A stretch of DNA of 64,000 bases, from positions 2,241,547 through 2,305,546 of the forward strand of contig CP003940.1 of NCBI GenBank assembly GCA_000317655.1. The letters run 5' to 3'. Position numbers and translations under genes: made by a program. The DNA is from Cyanobacterium stanieri PCC 7202 (GTDB taxonomy: Bacteria > Cyanobacteriota > Cyanobacteriia > Cyanobacteriales > Cyanobacteriaceae). The notes beneath the pieces were generated by a model. The model saw only the letters and a program-made list of their open reading frames with translations, was not told the origin of the DNA and made no database searches. Each line of letters begins with the position of its first letter. The stretch's first letter is position 1. Shown here in pieces: positions 9,386 through 19,255 of the stretch.

Positions 9386-11799
9386 ATGGTTCAAACTCCC
9401 ACACAAATGAATCAAGAGTCCTTAACTCTCGACTCAGAAGAACTAAAAAAATAGATGCCTATTGGAGAGCCTGTAACTACCTAGCCGTAGGTATGATCTA
9501 TTTAAGATCAAATCCTCTATTAAAAGAACATCTCAAACCAGAAGACATCAAACATCGACTATTAGGACATTGGGGTTCTAGTCCGGGATTAAGTTTTGTA
9601 TATGTCCACCTCAATCGTTTGATCAAAAAATATGATCTTAATATGATTTACTTGGCAGGGCCAGGGCATGGTGCGCCCGGTATTCTTGCTCCCGTCTATT
9701 TGGAGGGTACTTATTCCGAGATTTATCCTGATAAAAGTATGGATGAGGAAGGAATGCGCAAATTTTTTAAACAGTTTTCCTTTCCAGGGCATATCGGTAG
9801 CCATGTTACCCCTGAAACCCCCGGCTCAATCCATGAAGGAGGCGAATTAGGTTATAGCGTTTCCCATGCTTATGGTTCAGTATTAGATAACCCCGATCTG
9901 ATTTCTGTGGTGATGGTAGGGGATGGGGAGTCGGAAACAGGCCCTCTGGCGACTTCTTGGCATTCCAACAAATTTATTAATCCTATCCGTGATGGAGCAG
10001 TGTTGCCCATTTTACACCTCAACGGTTACAAGATTGCTAACCCTACCATTTTGTCTCGTATTTCCCATGAGGAGTTAAATGCTTTGTTTGTGGGTTATGG
10101 TTATGAACCCTATTTTGTGGAAGGAAATGACCCCAAAATTATGCACGAGAAAATGGCGGCTACCCTTGAGGAGTGTATTACCAAAATTAAGAAAATTCAG
10201 GCAGAAGCAAGAAGCAGTGGGGTTGCCAAGCGTCCTCGTTGGCCGATGATCGTTTTTCGCTCCCCCAAGGGTTGGACTGGCCCTAAAAATGTTGATGGTC
10301 ATAAGGTGGAGGACTTTTGGCGATCGCACCAGGTACCCATGGGAGAAATGCACAGTAATATGGAGCATTTACAACTCCTCGAAGAGTGGATGAAGAGTTA
10401 TAAACCAGAGGAATTATTTGATGAAAACGGTACTCTAATCCCCGAATTACAAGCATTGGCACCCAAGGGCGATCGTCGCATGAGTGCCAACCCTATTGCC
10501 AACGGCGGTTTACTAAGAAAAGATCTCGACTTACCCGATTTCAAAGATTCTGAATATGCCCTGCCCATTCCTGCCCCTGGCAAAACTCGCTTTGAAAATA
10601 CGAAGGCGATGGGGATCTTTTTACGGGATGTCATGGCTCGTAACATGAATACATTTAGGGTATTTGGCCCCGATGAAACCGCCTCTAACCGTCTCCACCC
10701 CATTTATGAAGTCTCCAAAAAGGTTTGGATGGCAGACTATCTACCCGAAGATGAAGACGGCGGACACCTTTCCCCCGATGGTAGGGTAATGGAAATGTTG
10801 AGCGAACACACCCTAGAGGGATGGTTAGAAACCTATTTATTGACAGGGCGCCATGGTTTGTTCCATACCTACGAAGCCTTTGCCCATGTCATCGATTCCA
10901 TGTTTAACCAACACGCTAAATGGTTAGATATATGTAAAAATCACGTCCCTTGGCGATCGCCCGTATCCTCCCTAAATATCCTACTCTCGTCCACCGTCTG
11001 GAGACAAGACCATAACGGCTTTTCTCACCAAGATCCCGGTTTTGTAGATCTTGTCACCAACAAAAGCGCCGAAGTGACAAGGGTATACTTTCCCCCCGAT
11101 GCCAACTGCTTATTAAGCGTCATCGACCACTGTTTGCGTAGTAAAGACTATGTCAATGTCATCGTTGCTGACAAACAAAGCCACCTACAATATCTCACCA
11201 TCGATGAAGCCGTCAAACACTGCACCAAAGGCATTGGCATCTGGGATTGGGCGAGTAACGACCATGAAAAAGGCAAAGCCAACGAACCTGATGTGATTAT
11301 GGCATCCTGTGGTGATGTGCCTACCATGGAATCCCTTGCCGCCACGGCTATTTTAAGGGAAGAATGTCCCGATTTAAAAGTGAGATTTGTTAATGTGGTG
11401 GACATCTTCAAATTGCAAGATGAAACCGAACACCCCCACGGTTTATCCCATCGAGATTTTGTGACTCTCTTTACCGAAGATAAACCCATTATTTTCAACT
11501 TCCATGGTTATCCTTGGTTAATTCATAAACTAGCTTATCGTCACCCTAATCCTGAGCGTCTCCATGTCAGAGGTTATAAAGAAGAGGGGAATATTAATAC
11601 TCCCCTTGAGTTGGCTATTAATAACCAAATTGATCGTTTCAATTTAGTTATTGATGTAATTGATCGTGTGCCGAAATTAGGTTCTCGGGCAGGATACCTC
11701 AAAGAATTGATGAAAAATGAAATCATCGACAATCTTAATTATGCCCATACCCATGGTATTGATAAAGAGGAAATGCGTCATTGGCAATGGCCTTTTTAG
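9386..11799 (+). CDS. Phosphoketolase, interrupted by a frameshift near the start
   Basis: Thiamine-diphosphate enzyme that splits xylulose-5-phosphate (and often fructose-6-phosphate) into acetyl phosphate and an aldose phosphate. Seen: [17 protein letters not shown], the C-terminal domain and about 805 residues in the main frame. The family-like N terminus starts at ATG 9386 ([10 protein letters not shown]...ELKK) but reaches TAG at 9452-9454. The family continuation IDAYWRA is in the minus-one frame, reached exactly at the A7 run 9445-9451 (A AAA AAA). A main-frame start upstream at 9322 gives a non-family N terminus and is not believed. Either one A is missing in the sequence, the gene is broken, or slippage rescues it. 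Confidence 0.85.
9445..9451 (+). other. A7 slippery heptamer at the phosphoketolase frameshift
   Basis: The zero-frame codons are CTA AAA AAA TAG. Moving both tRNAs back one base on A AAA AAA gives ATA GAT GCC next, which is the conserved Ile-Asp-Ala of the enzyme. No strong downstream hairpin or upstream Shine-Dalgarno-like stimulator is seen. A missing A in the assembly would give the same picture. Confidence 0.5.
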
Positions 11800-11827
11800 C
11801 TTTTTTCTGATGTTATAACAGAATAAT

Positions 11828-11854
11828 CCCCCTTACTTTAATAAGGGGGAACTC
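11828..11854. terminator. Hairpin between phosphoketolase and ctaB
   Basis: CCCCCTTA (11828-11835) and TAAGGGGG (11842-11849) form a perfect 8-bp stem with a 6-base loop between two convergent genes. It is followed by AACTCAATTTT, so it is a plausible terminator for the plus-strand gene. Confidence 0.5.
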
Positions 11855-11912
11855 AATTTTAAATTATCGTAAAAAAACCACCTCCAAAAAAATAGGGGCG
11901 ATCTTTTTTTGT

Positions 11913-12815
11913 TTAAACTAAACTATCAATTACCATGCCAGTACATAAAAGCATCATATAAAGAATAGAGTATTTAAACATCGATTTTGCTCGATCTTTA
12001 TCTTCAGGTTTTTGTTGTAATTCCCATGCCTTAGCGATGAAAAAAGCACCAAGGGCGATCGCACTTATAAGATATACTAAACCAGAAGTTTGGAGAGGAT
12101 AAATTAAAACAAAACTAAAGACAACCGTAATAATGGTATATACCCAAATTTGTTTTACCGTAGGAATTGCTCCCTCCACCACAGGCAACATCGGCACATT
12201 TACCTCTGCATAGTCATCACTAATCATCAACGCCAAAGCCCAAAAATGGGGAGGAGTCCACAAAAAGATGAGGGTAAAAATAGCCCATGCACTCCAACTC
12301 AAATCCCCCGTTACAGCAGCCCAACCCACAAGGGGAGGAATAGCCCCCGCAGCTCCACCAATGACAATATTTTGGCTGGTATGACGTTTTAACCAATGGG
12401 TATAAATCAGCATATAAAAAACAATGCCCGATAATGCTAATAAAGCCGAAAGCATATTTACCCAAAGGGCAAGGAGAGTAAAAGATGAAATACCTAGTAA
12501 AATACCAAAGATGAGGGCATGGGTAGGATGAACTTTTCCCGAAGGAATGGGGCGCTTGCGGGTACGCTTCATTTCATAATCAATATCTTGATCGTATATG
12601 CAATTAAAGGTTTGAGCCGAAGCCGCTGCTAATGTGCCTCCAAGAAGAGTAACGATGAGTAAAAAGGGATCAATATCTCCCCCAGAAGCGATAAACATGG
12701 AGGCGGCGGTGGTAATTAATAGTAGGGGGATAATTCTAGGTTTTGTAAGTAAATAATAGCTCTTAATTACTTCCCTAAGATTTTCATTACGAGGGTTTAA
12801 ACTTGTTCCAATCAT
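11913..12815 (-). CDS. ctaB: Protoheme IX farnesyltransferase (heme O synthase)
   Basis: Adds a farnesyl group to heme b to make heme O for cytochrome oxidase. The 300 residues form a multi-helix UbiA-family membrane protein with the prenyl-diphosphate motif NCIYDQDIDYEMKRT and a second Asp-containing loop, DDYAEVNVPM. It follows ctaA on the same strand with a 171-base gap, so the two may be co-transcribed. The oxidase subunit genes that often accompany this pair in cyanobacteria are not in this window. Confidence 0.93.
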   Translation of the reverse strand: MIGTSLNPRNENLREVIKSYYLLTKPRIIPLLLITTAASMFIASGGDIDPFLLIVTLLGGTLAAASAQTFNCIYDQDIDYEMKRTRKRPIPSGKVHPTHALIFGILLGISSFTLLALWVNMLSALLALSGIVFYMLIYTHWLKRHTSQNIVIGGAAGAIPPLVGWAAVTGDLSWSAWAIFTLIFLWTPPHFWALALMISDDYAEVNVPMLPVVEGAIPTVKQIWVYTIITVVFSFVLIYPLQTSGLVYLISAIALGAFFIAKAWELQQKPEDKDRAKSMFKYSILYMMLLCTGMVIDSLV

Positions 12816-12986
12816 TATAATTTTCTTGTTAATCTGATGGTTAATTGATGGTGAAAATTGCCTTTCTTTTTAGTGAAAATGATTTGAAATAGATTCAATG
12901 AGAAAAAATAATCTTTGAAAATGAACAAAAAATAAGCAAGATAAAATAGGATAAAATTTCATTTTTGTTCATGATCAATTATCTAT

Positions 12987-13913
12987 TTATTGATAACTAA
13001 CTTCTCCGTCTCTACTTGCAAAAACACTGAAGGATACCAGACTTCCAAATAAAGCCGCTCCGATGGTATGATGGGCGATGGTTAATGGTTCTACTTGAAG
13101 ATGAAGATAAAAGGTAGCTACGCCCAAGAGAATCTGACTCAAAAGTAAGAGACTAATCATTTTTGTCAGGTTTCTAAGTTTTACCGCCAAAGCTGGGGTA
13201 CGCCAAGAAAGAATAATTACTAGGAGGGTGGCAATAGTTGGGGGAAAAACTCCGATAATGTGACTATTCATCACTAAGCAGAGTTGTTTTCCTACAAAGC
13301 ATTGATGGGCTGCCCACTGACTAGCGACTAAACCTCCCAAAATGCACTGAATATATACTAGAATACTGGCTATTACACTAATGCCCTTGAGTTTGCCTAC
13401 GGTGGCTGTACCTTGATAGGGGCTTAGTTTACTGCCAATAATAACTAGGGTGGCAAAAAATAATAGGGCTGTGCCTAAATGGGCGGTGACAATATCAAAT
13501 CTGAGAAGTTGAGTGACGGTTAATCCCCCAAGAATGCCCTGAAAAACTATTAGGCAAAGGGCAAAGGTGGATGCCCATGGTAGCCAACGGGGAAGCACTG
13601 ATTTTTTCCACCATGACAGCCCAGTAAGTGCGATGGCACTTAGACCAATCAATGAAGCATCAAGACGGTGGAACCACTCCAGAAATACTTGTAAATTCAT
13701 CTGGTTGGTGGGTACTACTTTACCATAACAAAGGGGCCAATCAGGACAGGCTAAACCAGCATTCATTACTCTAGTTGCTGCCCCAATCGCCATTAAAAGT
13801 AAAGTTGCGATCGCCATTTTCCACACTAACCATAATACCCACTTGATTGGTTTACTAGGTTGTGAGGTATGGGGGATAGATGTATATAAAATAGATTCCG
13901 TCATACTAAACAA
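12987..13913 (-). CDS. ctaA: Heme A synthase (COX15/CtaA family)
   Basis: Membrane enzyme that oxidises the C8 methyl of heme O to give heme A. It has 308 residues and about eight hydrophobic helices. Conserved histidines are seen in EWFHRLDAS, TAHLG, NSHIIG and AHHTIG, and a loop cysteine pair lies in LACPDWPLCYGK, typical of CtaA. ATG at residue 4 (MTESIL) is an equally possible start. It lies upstream of ctaB in the direction of transcription. Confidence 0.9.
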   Translation of the reverse strand: MFSMTESILYTSIPHTSQPSKPIKWVLWLVWKMAIATLLLMAIGAATRVMNAGLACPDWPLCYGKVVPTNQMNLQVFLEWFHRLDASLIGLSAIALTGLSWWKKSVLPRWLPWASTFALCLIVFQGILGGLTVTQLLRFDIVTAHLGTALLFFATLVIIGSKLSPYQGTATVGKLKGISVIASILVYIQCILGGLVASQWAAHQCFVGKQLCLVMNSHIIGVFPPTIATLLVIILSWRTPALAVKLRNLTKMISLLLLSQILLGVATFYLHLQVEPLTIAHHTIGAALFGSLVSFSVFASRDGEVSYQ

Positions 13914-14121
13914 GGCAATTGATAACTGTACTTTTGATCCTAGCTTAAGATCAATCCCTTGAAAGTTGACCGACTTTTTATATTTTTCCCTGATTGTCTT
14001 TACAAAACTTTACAATTAGAACCATGGTAAGGTGTGGAGAATTAACAATTGACAATGGACAATTATTTTACTGCCTCTTGCCTTTTCCTAGCTGACAATT
14101 CTTATCCCAAACTGAAATTCA

Positions 14122-14583
14122 TTACCCTTTTTGATTAATGGTTTCGGTCAATCTCTCAATAGCTTTGATTAGGTTTTCTTGGGCAACAACTTCAGGATTA
14201 GGCTCTTCTTCTGCCACCGCTTCTGCTTCTGCCTCAGCAATTTGTTGTTTACGCTCCAATTTACGTTTTAAAGATTCAAAAGAGCGAATAACCAAAAATA
14301 AACAAAAAGCAATCACCACAAAGTTAATCACCGCAGAAATAAATAAACCATACCTAACGGCGCCATAGCTTAACTCTTCTAATTTATCTACCCCTGCGGC
14401 TTGAATAGCAGGATTAAGGATGAGGGGAGTAATGACATCCTCTACTAGGGAGTTGATAATGCGCCCAAAAGCCGCACCAATAACCACCGCTACCGCCAAA
14501 TCGATAACATTGCCCCGACTAATAAAGGCACGAAAATCGGCAATAAAACGTCCTATACCACTTTTGTTATTATTAGTTGTCAT
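14122..14583 (-). CDS. mscL: Large-conductance mechanosensitive channel
   Basis: Tension-gated channel that releases solutes on osmotic downshock. The 153 residues include the family N terminus (FRAFISRGNVIDLAVAVVIG), a first pore helix ending in the ITPLI segment, a periplasmic loop, a second helix (INFVVIAFCLFLVIRS) and a charged Glu/Ala-rich C-terminal helical tail. Length is normal for the family. It stands alone between ctaA and the divergent ABC permease. Confidence 0.93.
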   Translation of the reverse strand: MTTNNNKSGIGRFIADFRAFISRGNVIDLAVAVVIGAAFGRIINSLVEDVITPLILNPAIQAAGVDKLEELSYGAVRYGLFISAVINFVVIAFCLFLVIRSFESLKRKLERKQQIAEAEAEAVAEEEPNPEVVAQENLIKAIERLTETINQKG

Positions 14584-14857
14584 GATTGTTAAAATCTATT
14601 TGTTATCATTGTTTTTAATGAAAATAGCATAAAATACTTTAGACTCTAAAAATCAAAAAATATTGTTAAGAATTATATTCTTGTGACTAATTATGTAAAT
14701 ATAGTTGAAATTAATAATAATATTTATAGTTATTTTTACATAAGTTTGAAATTAGCGATAATTACCGATCAATCTTTGTTTTCTTAGATCTATTTTAATT
14801 AATTAAGTCTTTTGTAGTTACATTTATAATAAGATAAAATAAATTTTAGAAAAAAAT

Positions 14858-15976
14858 ATGAACTGGTGGCGTAAACTAAGAAAAAATCCTCTGGCAAAAA
14901 TCGGGGCAATAATTTTAATTTTATTTTATGTAATGGTTATTTTTGCTGATTTTATTGCTCCCTATAACCCCTACACATCACAAACCGACGGATCTTTATT
15001 ACCACCCACAAGAATTTATCTGCGCAATCAACAACAAGAATTTATTGGGCCCCATGTATATCCCACCACCCAAGGACCTACAGATTTAGTTACGGGCGAT
15101 CGCCTTTTGGACGTAGATTGGCAAAACCCTTCCCCCATTCGCCTATTCGTAGAAGGAACCCCTTACCAATTTTTGCAAATAAGATTGCCCCTACCTCCTA
15201 CCTTTGAAGAAAGAGAAATTTTTGGAGGATTTACCTTTAACAAACGTTTATTTGGTACCATCGGCGAAGGCAAAATAAACCTACTTGGCACTGATGAACA
15301 GGGAAGGGATCAATTTAGTCGAATTTTATTTGGAGGAAGAATTAGCTTATTTATTGGCTTGATTGGGATTACTATTTCCTTTCCTTTGGGAATGTTTATT
15401 GGCGGAATTGCAGGTTATTTTGGTGGTTGGATCGATAGTATATTAATGCGATTGGTAGAAGTATTAATGACCATCCCCGGTATCTATCTATTAGTTGCCC
15501 TTGCGGCCGTATTACCCCCAAGTCTTAGCAGCGCCCAAAGATTTTTATTAATCGTGTTAATTACCTCTTTCATCGGTTGGTCTGGTTTAGCAAGGGTAAT
15601 CAGAGGACAAGTATTATCTATCAAAGAACAGGAATTTATACAATCAGCAAAGGCGATCGGGGCTGGTCCATTTTATATTATCATTCGTCATATACTGCCC
15701 CAAACTGCCACCTATATCGTCATCTCTGCTACCCTATCTATTCCTAGCTTTATTGTTGCTGAGTCCGTCTTAAGCCTCATTGGCTTAGGTATTCAACAAC
15801 CTGATCCTAGTTGGGGAAACCTACTCTCCCTTGCCTCCAACGCTTCGATTATTGTCCTACAACCATGGTTAATTATTCCCCCTGCCCTACTCATCATTTT
15901 GACAGTATTATCTTTTAATCTCCTCGGGGATGGATTAAGGGACGCCCTCGATCCCCGTACTGTCAACAAATCTTGA
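14858..15976 (+). CDS. ABC transporter permease, DppC/OppC family
   Basis: Inner-membrane permease subunit of a peptide-type importer. The N terminus has a first helix (about 17-34), followed by a large insertion (about 40-140) and then LLGTDEQGRDQFSR and five helices. The coupling loop is seen as EQEFIQSAKAIGAGPFYI (EAA motif). The 372 residues exceed the usual 280-310 because of the insertion, as in many cyanobacterial members. No binding protein, second permease or ATPase gene is adjacent, so partners must be encoded elsewhere. The stop TGA at 15974 is followed in the same frame by a methyltransferase fragment. Confidence 0.85.
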   Translation: MNWWRKLRKNPLAKIGAIILILFYVMVIFADFIAPYNPYTSQTDGSLLPPTRIYLRNQQQEFIGPHVYPTTQGPTDLVTGDRLLDVDWQNPSPIRLFVEGTPYQFLQIRLPLPPTFEEREIFGGFTFNKRLFGTIGEGKINLLGTDEQGRDQFSRILFGGRISLFIGLIGITISFPLGMFIGGIAGYFGGWIDSILMRLVEVLMTIPGIYLLVALAAVLPPSLSSAQRFLLIVLITSFIGWSGLARVIRGQVLSIKEQEFIQSAKAIGAGPFYIIIRHILPQTATYIVISATLSIPSFIVAESVLSLIGLGIQQPDPSWGNLLSLASNASIIVLQPWLIIPPALLIILTVLSFNLLGDGLRDALDPRTVNKS

Positions 15977-16222
15977 CATATAAGTGATCGTCAGGCATGG
16001 CAGCAATTTGGTAATAGTGTTGCTGTTTCTGTTATTAGGGCGATCGCCCATGAAATGGTAAAATATATTAATATTAATAACAGAGTTACATCTTTTGAAC
16101 CGATTAATTTAACAAATTTTATCGATAAAAAAATGTTGGAAATATATGGAGAAAATAAATCTAGCTCCAAAACATATCCCATCAAAGAGTCTTCACAAAA
16201 GTATAAATTAAAATCCTCCTAA
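15977..16222 (+). pseudogene. 3' remnant of a C5-cytosine DNA methyltransferase
   Basis: Directly after the permease stop and in the same frame, 81 sense codons read through to TAA at 16220. The segment RQAWQQFGNSV and AVSVIRAIAHEM matches motif X of cytosine-5 DNA methyltransferases (Q-x-GNSV ... IA), followed by a Lys/Ser-rich tail. No start codon or earlier motifs (PCQ, ENV) are present and the upstream sequence is the permease gene. It is best read as the last fifth or so of a lost restriction-modification gene. Confidence 0.65.
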
Positions 16223-16256
16223 TTAAAAATAAATTAGAAGGATGTAAACTTTGTAT

Positions 16257-17891
16257 TTAGAAACTGAAAGTAGTTCTCAAAGTTCCAATGTAAATAGGAT
16301 CATTAGCACCACTATTTTGATTGGGTGCAGTTAAGACAATTAAACCGGGGGTAATACTCACCTGATCGCTGATAGGATATTTATAAGATACCTCAATATG
16401 TAAAGGAGTATCCTTGGTAAAATCAACACCACCCGGTACACTTAAACCTGTTAAATGAGGTTCTGCACCCACAATGATAGCCCCTAAACTTCCCTCTTTG
16501 CCCAAGTCAGGAAAAGCTAAAGCAACGGCATAATTCCAAATTTCGGCGCTTCCTGTTTCGATTAGTCTAGCGTTGGTATAACCCCCCCAAGCACGGAGAC
16601 TAAAATTGGGACTAATATCAAATTGACCTTGAATACCATAGGAATTACTGGATACAGGAATCCCATTAAGTCCTAACCCCTGTAAGTTTCCAAATCTGGT
16701 ACCCGTACCGCCAAAGGAAAAAGCTGAACCTGCATCATTGGGATCATAACTATTAATATAGGTAAAGCCAAGTTTAAATCGGTTATTGGGCTTAAATACT
16801 AACTGCCCTAGGGCGGAGTAGTTACCATTAAATAAACCTCTTCCCTCGCTAGGATTATTACCCCCTCTGGCTAAATAACCAGCAGAAAGCTCAAAATTAC
16901 TACCTAATTGTTGTCTAAATCCGACACCTTGCCCTCCTAAACCAAGGCGGTAAATGGGGTTTCTTTCACCAAAGCGAGATAAGGCCCCTCCTGCACCCCC
17001 TCCTGCTTCTAGTCCGGGGTTAAAGGTGTCAGCGTAGAAGTGATGTCCTCCCAAACTTGCCATGGTAAATACTCGTGTGCTGGGGGTGAGGGAGAAATAG
17101 TAATGGAGACGATCTAAGGTAAGATTATTGTCTGCCTGTCCATCATAGGCGAAACGTCCTTCATCGGTAAAGGTTTGGCTACCAAAGGAGTTTCCTAAGT
17201 TACCTCCGGTGAGACGGGTGAATAAAACATCGTTACCTGTAAAACTGGTGGACATTTGTAACCGTACTCTGGAGGTAAAGGTTGTTTGGGCTCTAAAGTC
17301 TTCTCTGATTCCCGTAAGAGGGTTGGTTACGTCTCCCCCAAAGGCATCAGCAAGGGTAAAAGATACTTCCCCAGCTAGTTTGGTGGTGGTGGAAAATTGA
17401 TTATCTTCTAAGAAGGCAACTCTTCCTTCTAGGTTATCAACCCTTGCCCCGAGGGTTGCCAATTCGGTTTCAAACTCACCAATTAATCTTCTGAGGGCTT
17501 CTATATCTTCTTGGCTTACTCCTCCTGTGCCTATTAGTTGTTCGATGGATTGCATACAGGCGTTTAAACCTGCGGCAAATTCGTAACGACTTAAGGCTCT
17601 ATTTCCTCTGAATGTGCGATCAGGATACCCGACAATACAGCCATAACGTTCAACTAAACTTCTGAGTGCTTCGTAAGCCCAATCGGTGGGGGATACATCA
17701 CTTAATTGACTTACGGAGGTGATTTGTGCCATGGAGTCTTGACTATTAATCTCCATGAGGTTGACTTCCGCTAGGGCTGGACTTGTGGTTATTAGGGTAC
17801 TGAGGGCTATCATTAATTTATAACCTGCGTACTGTGTTACAGATTTTTTGGCGATCGCCCCTAGACATAAATAATCCGCTTGTTTTAACAT
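16257..17891 (-). CDS. SLH-domain outer-membrane porin (OprB-like)
   Basis: Outer-membrane channel of the cyanobacterial SLH-OprB type, some members of which take up inorganic ions such as iron. The 544 residues start with a signal segment (hydrophobic about 24-40, ending SPALA). An SLH domain follows at about 62-115 (DVSPTDWAYEALRSLVE, YPDRTFRGNRALSRYEF), then a coiled coil at about 120-160 (ALRRLIGEFETEL...LEGRVAFLE) and a beta-strand-rich barrel ending in phenylalanine (TLRTTFSF). The final aromatic residue fits beta-barrel assembly. The ATG at 17891 places the signal peptide about 20 residues in, so a later start is possible. Confidence 0.88.
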   Translation of the reverse strand: MLKQADYLCLGAIAKKSVTQYAGYKLMIALSTLITTSPALAEVNLMEINSQDSMAQITSVSQLSDVSPTDWAYEALRSLVERYGCIVGYPDRTFRGNRALSRYEFAAGLNACMQSIEQLIGTGGVSQEDIEALRRLIGEFETELATLGARVDNLEGRVAFLEDNQFSTTTKLAGEVSFTLADAFGGDVTNPLTGIREDFRAQTTFTSRVRLQMSTSFTGNDVLFTRLTGGNLGNSFGSQTFTDEGRFAYDGQADNNLTLDRLHYYFSLTPSTRVFTMASLGGHHFYADTFNPGLEAGGGAGGALSRFGERNPIYRLGLGGQGVGFRQQLGSNFELSAGYLARGGNNPSEGRGLFNGNYSALGQLVFKPNNRFKLGFTYINSYDPNDAGSAFSFGGTGTRFGNLQGLGLNGIPVSSNSYGIQGQFDISPNFSLRAWGGYTNARLIETGSAEIWNYAVALAFPDLGKEGSLGAIIVGAEPHLTGLSVPGGVDFTKDTPLHIEVSYKYPISDQVSITPGLIVLTAPNQNSGANDPIYIGTLRTTFSF

Positions 17892-18270
17892 TGAAACCTC
17901 ACAACATTTTATTAAGAATTGGTTAAGACAGACTTAGGAAGTGTAACGAATTCTTAAAGATGGTTTTTGTATTGATTAATACTAATAATTTTTCAAAATG
18001 CAAAAAAAGCATTAATATAATGTTTTTAGAGGATGTTAGTTTGTTTATTATGATCAATAAATATCGTTTATCGATATAAATATTGTTTTTTTGTGGTTAA
18101 ATAAAATAAACAAAAAAGGCATTGTTACCCTAAGTAATACTTGTTTTAATCTCATTTAAGTAATATTATGCACAAAATATGATCTATTAATATACTTTCT
18201 ATTTCTTTTTTGTTAGGGAAAATAAAAAAACAGACCTGTTAAACTCATATTTTTTAAAAGATTTAAATCT
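17892..18270. other. Divergent upstream region, no gene seen
   Basis: About 380 very AT-rich bases between the divergent porin and pentapeptide-repeat genes. It contains short inverted patches around TATCGATATA near 18070 but nothing that can be named. Both promoters are expected here. Confidence 0.35.
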
Positions 18271-19104
18271 ATGTCTGAAAATAAAAAACCCTCCTTTTTA
18301 CCAAAACTTTTTAGACGGTTACAAAAAACTTTATCTTCATTTATAAATGCGATCGCAGAAACCATTACCAGTTCTGTTCATATTCCTGAAATAGCCATCG
18401 GACCTATTATTGGTTCTTTGATTACTTCTGCTACTACCCTCGTTATAGGATTTTTGACCATTTCTAATATATTTAGCGAACAATTTTTATATCGTCCTCT
18501 ACAAATTCAGGATAATAATGCCAGTTATAGCCTACAACTAGAAACCTATCGCCAAACTATTCTCACTAATTATTTAAATCAAACTACTCAATTAACCTTA
18601 AATTATCCTCTTTGGCAATTACAGCAAAACTATAACCTTTTAAGGGCTAATACCCAAGCGGCTCTTAAGGAACTTGATGGGGAAAGAAAACGTTATATTA
18701 TTATGTTTTTGGAAGATAATCATTTATTAACCTTTAATAATTATCATCGTTCTAGTAATGTTTTAGAAAATTCTAACTTAATGGAGGCTAAATTAAATAA
18801 TTTAAATTTATCATTTACTAATTTTAAAAATAGTGATTTAACAAAAGCAAATTTTAATTACACTAATCTTCATCATGCTGATTTATCAGGAGCAAATTTA
18901 AGCCAAAGTAGTTTTATTAATACGGATATTACGGGGGCAAACTTAGAAAAAGCTGATGTCACTAATGCTGATTTTACTAATAGCTGCTATGACATTTTTA
19001 CTAATTTTCCTGCTAACTTTGATCCTATTAAAGCAAAAATGAATTTGATTCAAACTTTCCATAAGTGTCCTACTATTGTCATTGATAAGGAAACTAAAAA
19101 GTAA
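18271..19104 (+). CDS. Membrane-anchored pentapeptide-repeat protein
   Basis: Function unknown. The 277-residue protein has a Lys/Arg-rich N terminus, a hydrophobic helix at about 45-68, a central helical part, and a pentapeptide-repeat domain (about 168-235) of A(D/N)Lxx-type units such as LTKANFNYTNLHHADLSGAN, which folds as a right-handed beta helix. The C terminus returns to non-repeat sequence with two cysteines. Such proteins are numerous in cyanobacteria. The context gives no clue beyond membrane location. Confidence 0.75.
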   Translation: MSENKKPSFLPKLFRRLQKTLSSFINAIAETITSSVHIPEIAIGPIIGSLITSATTLVIGFLTISNIFSEQFLYRPLQIQDNNASYSLQLETYRQTILTNYLNQTTQLTLNYPLWQLQQNYNLLRANTQAALKELDGERKRYIIMFLEDNHLLTFNNYHRSSNVLENSNLMEAKLNNLNLSFTNFKNSDLTKANFNYTNLHHADLSGANLSQSSFINTDITGANLEKADVTNADFTNSCYDIFTNFPANFDPIKAKMNLIQTFHKCPTIVIDKETKK

Positions 19105-19255
19105 AAAAATTATGCTTTTATCTGCCCTATTAGTTTGATTGATTATTGCCATTAGGATTAATTATTTAAATTATTTGTTCCTCACAACTGATAAAATATA
19201 TGGATTTTATGATTCATTCAAAAATATTATTCTCCCTAAAAATCTATGGTTTTTT

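Noticed and set aside
9322-9450. N-terminal extension of phosphoketolase from the upstream ATG in the main frame
   Set aside because: The first 43 residues do not resemble the family and are an out-of-frame reading of the true N terminus plus untranslated sequence.
19139-19255. Longer start for the GT2-GtrA protein
   Set aside because: The added 39 residues are AT-rich and non-family-like, and the downstream ATG 19256 gives a normal N terminus.
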